A stretch of 64,000 bases of DNA from Candidatus Acidiferrales bacterium (GTDB lineage Bacteria; Bacteroidota; Ignavibacteria; Kryptoniales; JAKASW01), in assembly GCA_035515795.1 (NCBI GenBank), contig DATJAY010000005.1:1-64000 (forward strand). The letters are read 5' to 3'. This document shows positions 25,039-34,739 of the stretch, one piece after another (the first letter of the stretch is position 1; the number at the start of each line of letters is the position of its first letter). Position numbers and translations under genes: made by a program. The notes beneath the pieces were generated by a model. That model saw only the letters and a list, made by a program, of their open reading frames with translations, had not been told where the DNA came from and made no database searches.

Positions 25039-26769
25039 TCAATACACTCCATCAATTCTTCCTTGTATGAGATCACTCGGTGTATATCGCAGAAACTTCT
25101 TCACGGCGAGCCAGATACTCATCATTCCAAACAATATAGTTGGCGCCAAAAGAAATAAGGTCGACACGCTGAGAATATCAATGAAACGCTGATTCGAATT
25201 AGAAGCGATGTGGGAGAATCTTGTAAGCAGTATATATGGCAATGGTGATAGCTGTACCAGAAGGGAAAAAGAAAAGGCAAGGAAGCAGAGCATTCCTAGG
25301 AAAACCAAACCTTGAAGCAAAAATAATACGTAGAATGTTCGTGGCCTGGTACCAAATGCCTTCAACATGCCGATACTATATCGGTTTCTGGTGAGATAAG
25401 AACGGAAGATATGATATGCAACAAGACTTGAACAAAAAACCGAAATGATAATAATGAAAACCAGAAAAACCTCGGTCAACTTTTGCACAAAGTTATAGTT
25501 GGAAAGAGCGTTAACACTCTCTGTCTGTATTTGAGTTCCGAATTTCTCCCCTAATAGCTCGTTGAGAGCTTGCCAGCGAGAGAGATCGGAGACGTAAACG
25601 GCTATGTGATCATATGCAACATTGTTCTCTTTTTCAGGCAAGTTAATTCGAGTGGGACTGTACCTCCTGAGCATGCCCCCTTTGAACGTTAGCAGAGCTT
25701 CGTATATTTGCTGCAGTACTGCATTGTTGATTGTCAAATTCGCGTCCATAGAGATAAGACTAATCTTCCATCGGAATTCTGAGCAGCCGGTCGGAAGTTG
25801 GTCGGCAGGAGGCTCCCCCAACCAAGACACCGCCGGATTAAGTCTAACGTCAACTTTCTGAGAAGAATAATCTTCGATTAATGAATTAACTGAATCGAGC
25901 CCTGCAGAATCAACTGAACAACCGATAATTAAAGAGCCTTGACCAGTTCGATTCGGACCTTTCGGGATGGTAATGTACCTAAGGATCTGGTCCAACTCGT
26001 TTTTCCCTCGCTTCCCCAACACTCCTGCCCCCGCCTGGAGAGATGCCTTTCCAATATCTTTCTCTAACAATGAGTTCAGATGATTTGTAATCAGGAAGTC
26101 AGACTGATAGGGTAGCTTCCTTGCTATTCCTCGGATCGGCAATACATAGGGCGCTCCTTTACCAACAGATTTTAAGATGTATCTTGCTTCAGGATGTATG
26201 CCCGCTTGAGCTTGAATACCTAAGGCATGGGCCATTTCTTCACTGATAATGATACCAATGTCGAACGAATCAATAAACTTCCGACCAAACAATCCATTGC
26301 CGTCCGAAAATACTCCATCCACAATCTTATCGGTCCCCTCAACTGATCTACCCTTAAACGAAGAATAACCTGACACTCCATTCTTTCCATATGCTGAGAA
26401 GCTTCCGAATTGAAAAGCAAATCCTCCGATTGTCTCAACTGAATACTGTTTTCTTGATTCAGTGCTTTCGAAATACTTCAGTATCTCTGCCGCACGCTCG
26501 GTCCCCGTGGTACCAACACCTATCAAGTCAATAGGCAACCAGTGAACGAAAGGATCAGCGAATTTCAGATCCAAGATACTCCTAGCACCAACTGAGAATC
26601 CGACGGATAGCATCGCAAGAGAAAGGATCAATCCAAATGTCGTGAAATCGAGCTTCATTCGCGAAAAATCAAACGAAAAAATCCTTCGAGTGACGCGACC
26701 AAACCCAAACAGCGATACTGGATTGATCGTCGACTTCTTACTTTCACTGTTTGTAAGCTTGCCACTCAC
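25039..26769 (-). CDS. FtsX/MacB-like ABC transporter permease
   Basis: A 576-residue membrane protein starting at GTG 26769, 11 bases after the ATPase gene. One TM helix lies near residues 45-65. A large extracytoplasmic domain follows (about 70-430), and three TM helices lie near 430-460, 480-510 and 535-560 with the FtsX-type loop LKAFGTRPRTFYVLFLLQG between the second and third helices. This is the type VII ABC topology (FtsX, LolC/E, MacB, TagS), in which ATP hydrolysis drives periplasmic work rather than solute uptake. The large periplasmic domain does not show motifs I know. Together with the upstream ATPase it forms a complete transporter. Confidence 0.8.
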   Translation of the reverse strand: MSGKLTNSESKKSTINPVSLFGFGRVTRRIFSFDFSRMKLDFTTFGLILSLAMLSVGFSVGARSILDLKFADPFVHWLPIDLIGVGTTGTERAAEILKYFESTESRKQYSVETIGGFAFQFGSFSAYGKNGVSGYSSFKGRSVEGTDKIVDGVFSDGNGLFGRKFIDSFDIGIIISEEMAHALGIQAQAGIHPEARYILKSVGKGAPYVLPIRGIARKLPYQSDFLITNHLNSLLEKDIGKASLQAGAGVLGKRGKNELDQILRYITIPKGPNRTGQGSLIIGCSVDSAGLDSVNSLIEDYSSQKVDVRLNPAVSWLGEPPADQLPTGCSEFRWKISLISMDANLTINNAVLQQIYEALLTFKGGMLRRYSPTRINLPEKENNVAYDHIAVYVSDLSRWQALNELLGEKFGTQIQTESVNALSNYNFVQKLTEVFLVFIIIISVFCSSLVAYHIFRSYLTRNRYSIGMLKAFGTRPRTFYVLFLLQGLVFLGMLCFLAFSFSLLVQLSPLPYILLTRFSHIASNSNQRFIDILSVSTLFLLAPTILFGMMSIWLAVKKFLRYTPSDLIQGRIDGVY

Positions 26770-26780
26770 CTTCTTTGCCT

Positions 26781-27632
26781 CTAAGAAAAAACTTTCTTCA
26801 GACGCTCAACAAAGGTTTCTTCAGAAAAGGTGCGATTCTCATAGACACAATGCCAAGCATTCTCAATAGTTCTACAAAAGAAGTTTTCTTCAGATATCAT
26901 ATGCGTTTCACGGTCGCTGATGAGTATAACATTATGAGCGTGTCTGACTGCCAGATTAATATTATGAGTAATAACAATTGCCGATTTCTTCGCTTCAGAG
27001 TTGACAATATAGTCTCGTATTGCAGCCATGACCGCCGCAGCATCGTTATCACCAAGATTGCCCGTCGGTTCGTCACAGAATAGGACATCATTTTGAGTGA
27101 GAACTGCACGCACAAGTGCTGTCCGCTGCTTTTCGCCGCCTGATAATTTGTTTACTTGTTTTGATTTGAACTTTTCTATTTGGAGATCCTTGTATAGAGA
27201 TTCAGACGGATCTTGATCAATATCGATTGGTTGGGACTTGATAAGCCTTGGGATTCGTACATTTTCATCTAAGCTAAGTCCCGGGAAGAAATGACTTTCC
27301 TGAAAAACATAAGAGAAATGATCTCGTCTCATTTCAGCAAGTCGTTTTTCGTCTGTCCGGATACTCGAATATAGTATGGGTGCGCTCCCATTCTTGTGGA
27401 AATATTTGATTTCTCCTTTGAATTCACGATAGTTGTTGAGCAGAGAAAGCGTATCTAGAAAAGTCGTTTTGCCTGCCCCAGATTCCCCCAACACGCAGGT
27501 CATCCGCCCCCTATCAACAAGCAATCGTGGAACACGGAGGACAGTCTCATCGTCATATTTTATTTCTAAATCTTCAATTTCAAAAAGGATATCGCTATGG
27601 TCCGATTCTCCTTCATTCACGGAATTAGCCAC
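26781..27632 (-). CDS. ABC transporter ATPase, LolD/FtsE/TagT-type
   Basis: A 283-residue ATP-binding subunit. Walker A is GESGAGKTT (49-57), the Q-loop is FSYVFQES, the signature is LSGGEKQRTA (162-171), Walker B is VLFCDEPTGNL (182-192), and the switch His is in IVITHN. The start GTG 27632 lies within the end of the VWA gene (16-base overlap), so translation is coupled. The C-terminal extension of about 60 residues beyond the switch region (SDRETHMISEENFFC...) is slightly long for this class. It pairs with the downstream FtsX-like permease. Confidence 0.9.
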   Translation of the reverse strand: MANSVNEGESDHSDILFEIEDLEIKYDDETVLRVPRLLVDRGRMTCVLGESGAGKTTFLDTLSLLNNYREFKGEIKYFHKNGSAPILYSSIRTDEKRLAEMRRDHFSYVFQESHFFPGLSLDENVRIPRLIKSQPIDIDQDPSESLYKDLQIEKFKSKQVNKLSGGEKQRTALVRAVLTQNDVLFCDEPTGNLGDNDAAAVMAAIRDYIVNSEAKKSAIVITHNINLAVRHAHNVILISDRETHMISEENFFCRTIENAWHCVYENRTFSEETFVERLKKVFS

Positions 27633-30118
27633 TCGTCAACCCAGAAATATTTTGTTTCATTTGAAATAAACACAAAGCTACCAGTCTCAGGGCCATTGAA
27701 CAAATCGTAGAGAAGCTTTCTTTTTAATTCTAAGTACCTGATGAATTCTGGCAACTGCAGTTTCACTTCATCAGAACAAGCCGCTACGTCCTCCAAGGGC
27801 ACGTCTCGCATTAGTTGGCTCTTATAAGGCAACCCGGTTACGTATTGAAACACTTCAGCCACGGGCATCTTCCGCAGTTTTTCTATTTCTGATTCGCCCG
27901 AAAATCTTCTGCACAACTCCAAGAATACGTTATATAAACCCATGCACACTTGCTGCTCGGTGCCAGGCTGAATGTTTGGATTGTCTGCGCTCAGGGGCGT
28001 GACATTTATTATTTGGTTTAACGGGTCGAGAAGTCCGCGGTCCAGCTCTGTTGCGGAAAGGAATAGCTCAAATCTATAAAGCGGCTCGGAGTAGCCAATC
28101 ACTGAATCTGCTGTAAACCCGTCGGTAAACACTTGAAACGCCGTATCGATAACATTAGCGGCAGCAAATGTAAGTATGTCTTTATCCTCTTTTCGAATTT
28201 TGTTAAGCAGCCCCAGATTAGGAATGCTCGTCTTCGTTGAATCAAGCAAGATTCCCCAACTGTTAAATGACTCGATTTTTTCAGCCTCATTGATCAATTC
28301 CGTGTTCAGACTATCCACCGAGTCGATAGATGCAACAATTCCGTGCACAAGGTTGTCGATGACTTGTGCCGAATCCCCGCTATTTTCTGCAGGATAAATC
28401 CGACCATAGAATGGAGTATTCTTAGTCATGAAAAATCCGTTTTCCTCACTAATACCAAATGGACCTAACCTTGGGAAATATCGCCTGATAGAATTGGACA
28501 GTGTTCTTCCGGAGCGATCCAAAATCTCTTTTACGTCATCGACAAAACGTCCATAGGCCGGGTTACTTTCCACTTGGCCTACTTGAAAAGCCACAAAGTG
28601 AGGCTGATCGTACCTTACCATGAATTGAACAAGCTCGTTCATGTCACTTGTCCGCTCTTCGCAGGATTTATTCCCGACACCTCCGATCAGCACCACCAGA
28701 CTTGTCTCATCAAAGCTACGAGTTTTCACGTTGAAGTTTTCACCTTCGTTGCGATAGGCCTCCGATAGTCCTCTGAATAGACACTTGTCATCTAGAATGG
28801 CATCGTTTGGATTTTGGGGAGTGCATTTTTGGGGATCCAGAAAAACGTCGACCATATGGGGAATCTGATCCTCTCCCACCAATGGGAGGAGTTCGGTTTG
28901 TGTAAAACCGGATGAATAGTTGCGATAAATTACGCTGCCAAATCTAATAGTGTTCCTAGAATGATGACTTCTTATCACACCTATAGCTGTCTTAATGGCG
29001 GTTCTAGCCGCATCAAAATAGGGACGCATACTGGCCGAGCCATCAATGACGAATATAACGTTTATGTGTCGAGTCCTTTCTATGATCTCGTTCAATATCC
29101 CACGAACGTTTGCTTCTCGATTTGGGTCAAGGATATTCATGCCCAGTGTAAGAGGCTGAATACAACCTGTGTGCATGACAGGTGGATTGTAAGAAAGCAC
29201 TGGAAAGCGGCGGCGCTCTCCCGGCCATGGCGCGTCTCCCCATTTATCATCGTTCCAGATGATTGATGAATCAGGGCAGCCTTGGTTCTTGGAATAGGAC
29301 AATGCTGAGACAGAGTCCGAAAAAATTGTGGCCTTAATGTTATTAATCCTCTCGTGAGCTGCAGTGCTTATATAGTTTGGTTCTATCACAATCCGATTCG
29401 ACCAAATGAGAACTCTACTGGTTGGAGCCCACCCGACAAATTGGTTTCTATCTTCAGCATCATTGCCGAACATCGTAACGTTTGGGTTACCGCTCTTGCC
29501 TAATAATACCCATCCTCCAGTTTCGTCAAACTTGAACACATGATAGAACTCAAAAGCGTTCGCGCTATATCCCGTGTAGGAACTCCCCTCAGTGCCCGGA
29601 TTTCTCCTAAACTGCAAGACCTTTGGATTTGTCCCGAGATTTGTGACCATTCCTTTTGCCACAACGCTGATAATCATGCCCTTTGTGGGAATTCCAGAAT
29701 TCTTATCTTGAAGGCACTCATTTGGCCACAAGAGAATATTTCTTTTGGGGATCCATCCGAGTACATCCGAGTCCGTCATGTTGTCTCCTTTTGTCTGCCA
29801 GACATCCAACTTGACTACCCGAATGAATTCCTGCTTTTCGGCGACCACTACCAACGGTGTAAGGAACCCTATCGTGCCAACAAACGATGACTCTTCCGGA
29901 ATTGTATATATACTATCATCGTCTCGGTCAGAGAACACTATCCACGTGATGTCATTCATTCGGGAATGTATCGGTGCACCAAGCTCCCTCTCATAATGAG
30001 ACAGGAGATCCTTTGTTGGTGCCATGAGGCAGTCTGATCTGCCAAGGGCCCTTACAGTTTGACTGGAGGCCATCTGCACAGACAAGAAAAACAAAGACAA
30101 TGCTTTCAGCCAATTCAT
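27617..30118 (-). CDS. Exported VWA-domain protein with GW..LLW modules (TssR/PpkA-like)
   Basis: An 833-residue protein with GGAGGGAT before ATG 30118 and a signal peptide ending near QMASSQ. Two copies of an SH3-like motif, GWIPKRNILLW (121-131) and GWAPTSRVLIW (229-239), precede a VWA domain beginning VIFVIDGSASMRPYFDAAR, with the metal-site DxSxS at residues 359-363. The remaining 300 residues are unassigned. The combination 'GW....LLW' plus 'VID.S.SM.PY...' recalls, from memory, the TssR protein of Bacteroidota type VI secretion and the VWA part of PpkA. No tube, sheath or baseplate gene is in the window, so this is homology by pattern only. Confidence 0.75.
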   Translation of the reverse strand: MNWLKALSLFFLSVQMASSQTVRALGRSDCLMAPTKDLLSHYERELGAPIHSRMNDITWIVFSDRDDDSIYTIPEESSFVGTIGFLTPLVVVAEKQEFIRVVKLDVWQTKGDNMTDSDVLGWIPKRNILLWPNECLQDKNSGIPTKGMIISVVAKGMVTNLGTNPKVLQFRRNPGTEGSSYTGYSANAFEFYHVFKFDETGGWVLLGKSGNPNVTMFGNDAEDRNQFVGWAPTSRVLIWSNRIVIEPNYISTAAHERINNIKATIFSDSVSALSYSKNQGCPDSSIIWNDDKWGDAPWPGERRRFPVLSYNPPVMHTGCIQPLTLGMNILDPNREANVRGILNEIIERTRHINVIFVIDGSASMRPYFDAARTAIKTAIGVIRSHHSRNTIRFGSVIYRNYSSGFTQTELLPLVGEDQIPHMVDVFLDPQKCTPQNPNDAILDDKCLFRGLSEAYRNEGENFNVKTRSFDETSLVVLIGGVGNKSCEERTSDMNELVQFMVRYDQPHFVAFQVGQVESNPAYGRFVDDVKEILDRSGRTLSNSIRRYFPRLGPFGISEENGFFMTKNTPFYGRIYPAENSGDSAQVIDNLVHGIVASIDSVDSLNTELINEAEKIESFNSWGILLDSTKTSIPNLGLLNKIRKEDKDILTFAAANVIDTAFQVFTDGFTADSVIGYSEPLYRFELFLSATELDRGLLDPLNQIINVTPLSADNPNIQPGTEQQVCMGLYNVFLELCRRFSGESEIEKLRKMPVAEVFQYVTGLPYKSQLMRDVPLEDVAACSDEVKLQLPEFIRYLELKRKLLYDLFNGPETGSFVFISNETKYFWVDEWLIP

Positions 30119-30136
30119 ATCAATATCCCTCCACTT

Positions 30137-31465
30137 CTATGGTATCACGAGGGTCTGTACTCTGATTCCTGCGATGTGTTTGAGTGTGCCAGGGGAGCTG
30201 CTGTCTTCTCTGGCCAGGATCAATGTGTTGCTCGAATTAAATCCTTCGTTAATTAACAGTTCCGCAAACTTGTCACTATTACTTCTGATGTTGTCAATGC
30301 TCGACTGGGACAAAAACAAAAACAATTTCTCATGGACCCTGTCACTATTGGGAAAGTCGCTTCGGAAATCTTGTATCGCCATCAACAAATGATTGAATGT
30401 GTTCGGCGCTAACGGCTCATAAACCGAATATGCATTCATTAGTCTGGCACTATCAGATAGAAACCCATCACAATAATACTCACCGCCGCCACTTACGAAT
30501 AAACGTCCCTCGGTTAGCCTCTTGTTTGATTTCACATCCCTAATTAAGGAATCCAATGCCGGTTTGATTTCTTCCCACGGTATGAATCCTCTTGATTTGT
30601 CGAGGAAGAAAATAGGGACGCTTGGGAGCGCTTCGAGTTTCACTGATTCGCGCTCTTTAGGTTGATATACAAGCTGCTTCCAGCCATTAGAGTTTGCGGG
30701 TGCATATCCTTGAGGCATAATTATTGAAACCGAGGAAGTAGATGCCGTTGAGAACAATGGAATGGCTAGTGTGATAGAAATAGAAGTTAGATGCGTCCCC
30801 TGTAAATAGTCGTGCTCTACGTCGACAGGGCTGGAAGTATGGGAGAATGAGCTAGGAGAAATTACTCCTACTTCTATGCCAACTTTATATGAACTATTAA
30901 GCAAGTATTCCCATCCTATAGATATGCCCAATCCGTTACGATGATGAGAAACCTTAGTCACAGGATCGGTTGACTCAAGTTCCACTGCCGATGGCTGCAA
31001 ATAAAATTGATGTTCTTTCATGTTGATTTCGGCGAGTGGTAGTCGAATGTACAACGAAAAGGAATAATAAGGAGTGCGGGCGAGAATACTTGAGTTAAGT
31101 TCCTTTGATAAATCAGATGCACGGACTTCGTTCTGATACGAATAGCTGCCTAATCCAATTTGGCCGCCAAGTCGGAAATCCCCTTCAACTAACTTGAACC
31201 CATCCAGCCTCCCGCCAGAAAATAGTCTCACACAATTCTTCAGAGAGAAGCTATATCCCATTTGAACGAGATACCCGTTTTCCGCTCCCCAAAATGCGCC
31301 GCTCGATACGTTAGCCTCGCCATCCTTTGACACCACTGACCAGACATCTTGCTTTGATCTGAGTGAATCCACCACTGGCTGTGCCATAACAGCGCCATAC
31401 GAAACGGCAAAGCAAAACAGCAATCTCGACAAAACGGATAAGTAGCTTTCCTCAAAGACTACCAC
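30137..31465 (-). CDS. Exported protein with degenerate VWA-like C-terminal domain
   Basis: A 442-residue protein from GTG 31465, overlapping the lipoprotein gene by 7 bases. The N-terminus has a signal-like segment (SVLSRLLFCFAVSYGAVMAQ). Residues about 45-245 are amphipathic strands with Gly/Ser/Tyr repeats typical of an outer-membrane barrel (YLVQMGYSFSLKN, FRLGGQIGLGSYSY, LGISIGWEYLL, SISITLAIPLFS). Residues about 285-430 have a VWA-like layout: VPIFFLDKSRGF (a DxSxG variant of the metal site), RLFVSGGGEYYCDG, then KLFLFLSQSS. It may be a barrel that holds a soluble sensor domain. I recognise no named family. Confidence 0.6.
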   Translation of the reverse strand: MVVFEESYLSVLSRLLFCFAVSYGAVMAQPVVDSLRSKQDVWSVVSKDGEANVSSGAFWGAENGYLVQMGYSFSLKNCVRLFSGGRLDGFKLVEGDFRLGGQIGLGSYSYQNEVRASDLSKELNSSILARTPYYSFSLYIRLPLAEINMKEHQFYLQPSAVELESTDPVTKVSHHRNGLGISIGWEYLLNSSYKVGIEVGVISPSSFSHTSSPVDVEHDYLQGTHLTSISITLAIPLFSTASTSSVSIIMPQGYAPANSNGWKQLVYQPKERESVKLEALPSVPIFFLDKSRGFIPWEEIKPALDSLIRDVKSNKRLTEGRLFVSGGGEYYCDGFLSDSARLMNAYSVYEPLAPNTFNHLLMAIQDFRSDFPNSDRVHEKLFLFLSQSSIDNIRSNSDKFAELLINEGFNSSNTLILAREDSSSPGTLKHIAGIRVQTLVIP

Positions 31466-32460
31466 TGTACTTTCCCACTCAAGTCAAACTCAATCATAGG
31501 ATTTCTAGGATCGTTTGTTCTAAATCGTATCTTTGTTGATAATTGCGTCGTTGTTGATTTTTCCCCTGGATTTGCAAACCTGGGTAGAAAGCGAAAATAA
31601 AGAGTATCTCGCTTTCCTCCAGGGATTCGAAAGTAATTGCTTGGTTGGATATCGAAACAGTCCGCATTAGGGCCCGTCTTACCATCCAAGGATATCTTGC
31701 CAATTGCTCCACCTTCGTTATACACTTCGACTCTTTCTACAGGGATCTCGCCGGGCGTATAAACTACGGTACCCCCTCCGAAGGCAATTACTTGCCTATC
31801 AGTTCGCAACCGCGCATTTCGTTGGTCGAGAGAAGGTTTTGAAGGTGTTGAGATATTGGGATGAGAAGACTTATCTATCGGCGGCTCAACAAACAAAGTG
31901 ATAGAAGAATAATCCTGATTGCAGATTAGAGCAGCTATCCATGCCCGCACACTGTCAACATCCGTAAAGATTTTCATCCCGATATTCTTAAGCGATTCAT
32001 TACTCGTTAGTATCGCCATGGAACTCGTATCAACTGCACTTAGATATTCATCATAGGCCCTCTTAATGTCAATATTCTTATCGTTCTCCTTTGAGAAGGA
32101 CTCGCCTATCTCAACATTTGCAAGGTGCCTTTTCACTTTATTTGTAAGAAAATTTATATTTGCCTTGTTACCTGCTGCGCCTTCCTCTATCACTGTCTCA
32201 AGTGACAGGTCCGAAGATCTATCGTAACCCAACCGATGCAACCTTGGTATAGGCAAGATATTATACTGTTCACAACCTATTGGAAAACACAACTGCCTTA
32301 TCTTATCCGGGATAATGTCCGTCTTCTCGCTTCCCAATCTGTCAGCTACTACAATTACAAGATTAAGTTCCTTCGGCGGTTTATTAAGACCGCTACATCC
32401 CATAAACATCAACATCATGGAGATGCAAAATAGAATTGAAACGTTAGTTTCCTTCTTCAT
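31459..32460 (-). CDS. Lipoprotein with Ig-like (ASPM/SPD-2/Hydin-type) C-terminal domain
   Basis: A 333-residue protein whose signal peptide ends in the lipobox MFMGC. Residues about 30-200 begin with a strand ELNLVIVVADRLGSEKTD that could be a reduced VWA/Rossmann fold. Residues about 235-333 resemble the choice-of-anchor/ASPM-SPD-2-Hydin beta-sandwich: VERVEVYNEGG, FRIPGGKRDTLYFRFLP, TKIRFRTNDPRNPMIEFDLSGKV. The protein should sit in the outer membrane facing the periplasm. It is the second gene of the operon and overlaps the next gene by 7 bases. Confidence 0.7.
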   Translation of the reverse strand: MKKETNVSILFCISMMLMFMGCSGLNKPPKELNLVIVVADRLGSEKTDIIPDKIRQLCFPIGCEQYNILPIPRLHRLGYDRSSDLSLETVIEEGAAGNKANINFLTNKVKRHLANVEIGESFSKENDKNIDIKRAYDEYLSAVDTSSMAILTSNESLKNIGMKIFTDVDSVRAWIAALICNQDYSSITLFVEPPIDKSSHPNISTPSKPSLDQRNARLRTDRQVIAFGGGTVVYTPGEIPVERVEVYNEGGAIGKISLDGKTGPNADCFDIQPSNYFRIPGGKRDTLYFRFLPRFANPGEKSTTTQLSTKIRFRTNDPRNPMIEFDLSGKVQW

Positions 32461-32472
32461 TTCTTGGACTCC

Positions 32473-33363
32473 TCAAATGGTTTTCTTCGCAGTTGGTTCG
32501 ACATCAAGGATGGCCATCTGATGCTCAACACCCTTTACTGCCAAGTCCCTCTTCTGTTCTCTGGTATCCTGACGAGAGATGAATTCAGAGAGTTCTTTAT
32601 CAGTCAATACACCTAATGTCTCAAGCCAATATCTTTTCTCAGTCCCTCCCCCCCCTGCTCGTTCTTTCGTTTCCATTACTATCTTATGATTCCCCACCTC
32701 AAGAGCTTTGAATTCTCTATCTCCAAGATCAATCCTTAATGGATTACTAGAATCATATGCGAACTCTTTTGCTTCTGATTCAATATATGCGGTATGTTCT
32801 TTACTTATCTGCAGTTCGAATATAATAGTGAATATTGCATAGCCAGTGCATGAACAATGGAGCATAGCACCTATCATGTAACAAGTAAATATTAGTCCCG
32901 ATGTTGTGTTTGGAATTCCGTAAACTGAATAAAACCAGTAGAATTTGAAGAAAGCGGAACACACAATAAATAGATATAAAAACCGTTGCAACATCTTGTA
33001 GCGGCTCAGTCTTCTTGCTGTTTTCTTCGCGGTCACGTCTTCTTCATACACCAGCTTGTTTTTGCACTCACAGATTTTCTGCTGCCAAGGTAGATGGCTC
33101 AAAACCGCCAGCACAAAATCAACCACAATAGAACCAATAATCGCGGTTATGTTTACACCTTGCCAATAAGAATAGTAAGTTGCTATAGATTCGAGGATGA
33201 AAATACCTATCACGCCAAGTATCCGCCAAATGAATGTGGTAGTTGCGAAAAGGCCTGGCAACGGCACAGCCGCAAAAGTTCGTACTGTCTTGTGAGTGTA
33301 CATCCACGCGCGCTTGGTACTCTGCGACGGCCAAAAGTTTTCATCTGGATTGAATTCAAACAT
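32473..33363 (-). CDS. Four-TM membrane protein, first gene of the operon
   Basis: A 296-residue protein. Hydrophobic helices are at about 43-63, 70-92, 127-148 and 152-180. Residues 185-296 are hydrophilic and include IDLGDREFKALEVGNHKIVMETKERAGGGG and an ISRQDTREQKRD helix, probably cytoplasmic. I recognise no family. The gene is 12 bases upstream of the lipoprotein gene and is the first of six closely spaced or overlapping minus-strand genes. That makes it part of the same transcription unit, perhaps its inner-membrane anchor or sensor. Confidence 0.65.
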   Translation of the reverse strand: MFEFNPDENFWPSQSTKRAWMYTHKTVRTFAAVPLPGLFATTTFIWRILGVIGIFILESIATYYSYWQGVNITAIIGSIVVDFVLAVLSHLPWQQKICECKNKLVYEEDVTAKKTARRLSRYKMLQRFLYLFIVCSAFFKFYWFYSVYGIPNTTSGLIFTCYMIGAMLHCSCTGYAIFTIIFELQISKEHTAYIESEAKEFAYDSSNPLRIDLGDREFKALEVGNHKIVMETKERAGGGGTEKRYWLETLGVLTDKELSEFISRQDTREQKRDLAVKGVEHQMAILDVEPTAKKTI

Positions 33364-34067
33364 TTCTGGACCCTTTCAACTTATTGTCTTCAGTTTCAAG
33401 AGATAATACAACGAGGAAGCTTATGAGAAGCCTCACTGTTTGATTAATTGTACACATTGCACTATGCCGCGCGCTCTCCCTCAGGGCAGTGCAATTGTTT
33501 TGAAATGTGTAACTAATTTATCAATGAAAACCAGAAACAAAGAGATGATACATTGATAATCATCCCGTACAGCACACCTAGAACATAGTACAAAATGCAT
33601 TTACCACAATCAAGTTTCTTTTCCACGGCCTTTCATTTTGTCGAAGTCGCAGCGGTCTTGACGCCTCTGATTCCTTGACTCGTGAGTTTATCTGAATAGA
33701 CGCCGCAGGTTATCAATTCCATCTATTTTTCTTGAAGAGTGTTCAAACTGTATCACATTTAGAATCAGCAAGCACTGAGGTGAAATGAAGATATTGGTCC
33801 AATTGATTCATTCAACGATTCCAGATCTCCTGATCTTCAATTGAACGAACCCTCGGGTGAGCCTTTGATTGAATTCCAAAGCAGACATCTCAAAAACTAA
33901 GTTCGTCTGTCTTTCACCAGATTGTACGCCCGATAAGTACATTGTATTGCCACCATGGTCATTTTGAAACTGAACCGCGGCGGATGGAAGTAATTACAGT
34001 TTCGTCGTGGTCTCCTCTATTGTTAGGGTGATTGCTCACACTTATCGTGGCATATCATCTGAATACG
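33364..34067. other. Non-coding stretch upstream of the ABC/VWA operon
   Basis: About 700 bases without a credible gene. It should contain the operon promoter. ATTGCACT (33456-33463) and AGTGCAAT (33488-33495) form an 8-bp inverted repeat around a GC-rich centre, with outer ACACATT and AATGTGT partly extending it. The central ATGCCGCGCGC resembles the ATGCCGCGC block of the attC-like sites, but no GTTRRRY box is present. From 33600 to 34060 I see only unstructured sequence. Confidence 0.5.
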
Positions 34068-34706
34068 CTAACTCGAATCTGAACTATGCTTCCTGACATA
34101 ACGGCCCTTCTTGTTCCCAAGTCTGACGAGAATCAGGGATACAAGGATAATGGACATGCCGAGTTGCACGTTCACGGCAATTAATTGGGTTCCAACTAGA
34201 GCTCCAATTATGAAAGCATTCGTCCCAAAATCCTCTGGCCATCGACCAGTCTTATTAACCATGCCTGCTATCGCGCGAATAAGGGAAGCGACTAGAATCA
34301 CGTCTATGAAAACAAATATGAGGAGAATGCGAAAATCCTCTCCGATCCTGAAACTCCAAATCAATCCCACTGTAAAGAGTATTGACCCGATAAGCCAGAA
34401 GTTCTTTGCAAATTCGAGTACGAACTCCCTTAGTGGTTGTCTACCTGTGGCGATTAAGCTAGTAATGAATGTCGCAATGCCCCAAAATACCAACGCGACC
34501 GCTGTCGGAGGATTGACTTGTTGTGGTTTTGACTTGAGAACACGGTCGATTTGTGCCTGAATTTCGTTGAACAGTTTTGGAATATCTAATCCCGTCAGGA
34601 AGACGAGCAAGGTCACAACTGTTGCGATGCTCCCCAACACTCCTTCGATTTTTCTTAGCCGTATTCTATCCATATATGATAGTCTGCTTGTTACCTGCAA
34701 TAGCAT
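34068..34706 (-). CDS. Polytopic membrane protein of unknown function
   Basis: A 212-residue protein from ATG 34706 (GGAG just upstream); a longer form from TTG 34739 and a shorter one from ATG 34673 are possible. Five or so hydrophobic helices: SIATVVTLLVFLTGL, VALVFWGIATFITSLIA, NFWLIGSILFTVGLIW, ILLIFVFIDVILVASLIRAIAG, and a final pair TNAFIIGALVGTQLIAV / GMSIILVSLILVRLG. The tail is basic and Ser-rich. No motif that I recognise. It is 700 bases upstream of the ABC/VWA operon and inside the same repeat-bounded segment, so it may be further cargo. Confidence 0.6.
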   Translation of the reverse strand: MLLQVTSRLSYMDRIRLRKIEGVLGSIATVVTLLVFLTGLDIPKLFNEIQAQIDRVLKSKPQQVNPPTAVALVFWGIATFITSLIATGRQPLREFVLEFAKNFWLIGSILFTVGLIWSFRIGEDFRILLIFVFIDVILVASLIRAIAGMVNKTGRWPEDFGTNAFIIGALVGTQLIAVNVQLGMSIILVSLILVRLGNKKGRYVRKHSSDSS

Positions 34707-34739
34707 CAGCTCCAGAATAAAGCGCGGATATATGATCAA

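Noticed and set aside
25039-33363. Complete type VI secretion system
   Set aside because: Only regulator-like parts (VWA, ABC transporter, lipoprotein) are present; no sheath, tube, baseplate or ClpV gene is in the window.
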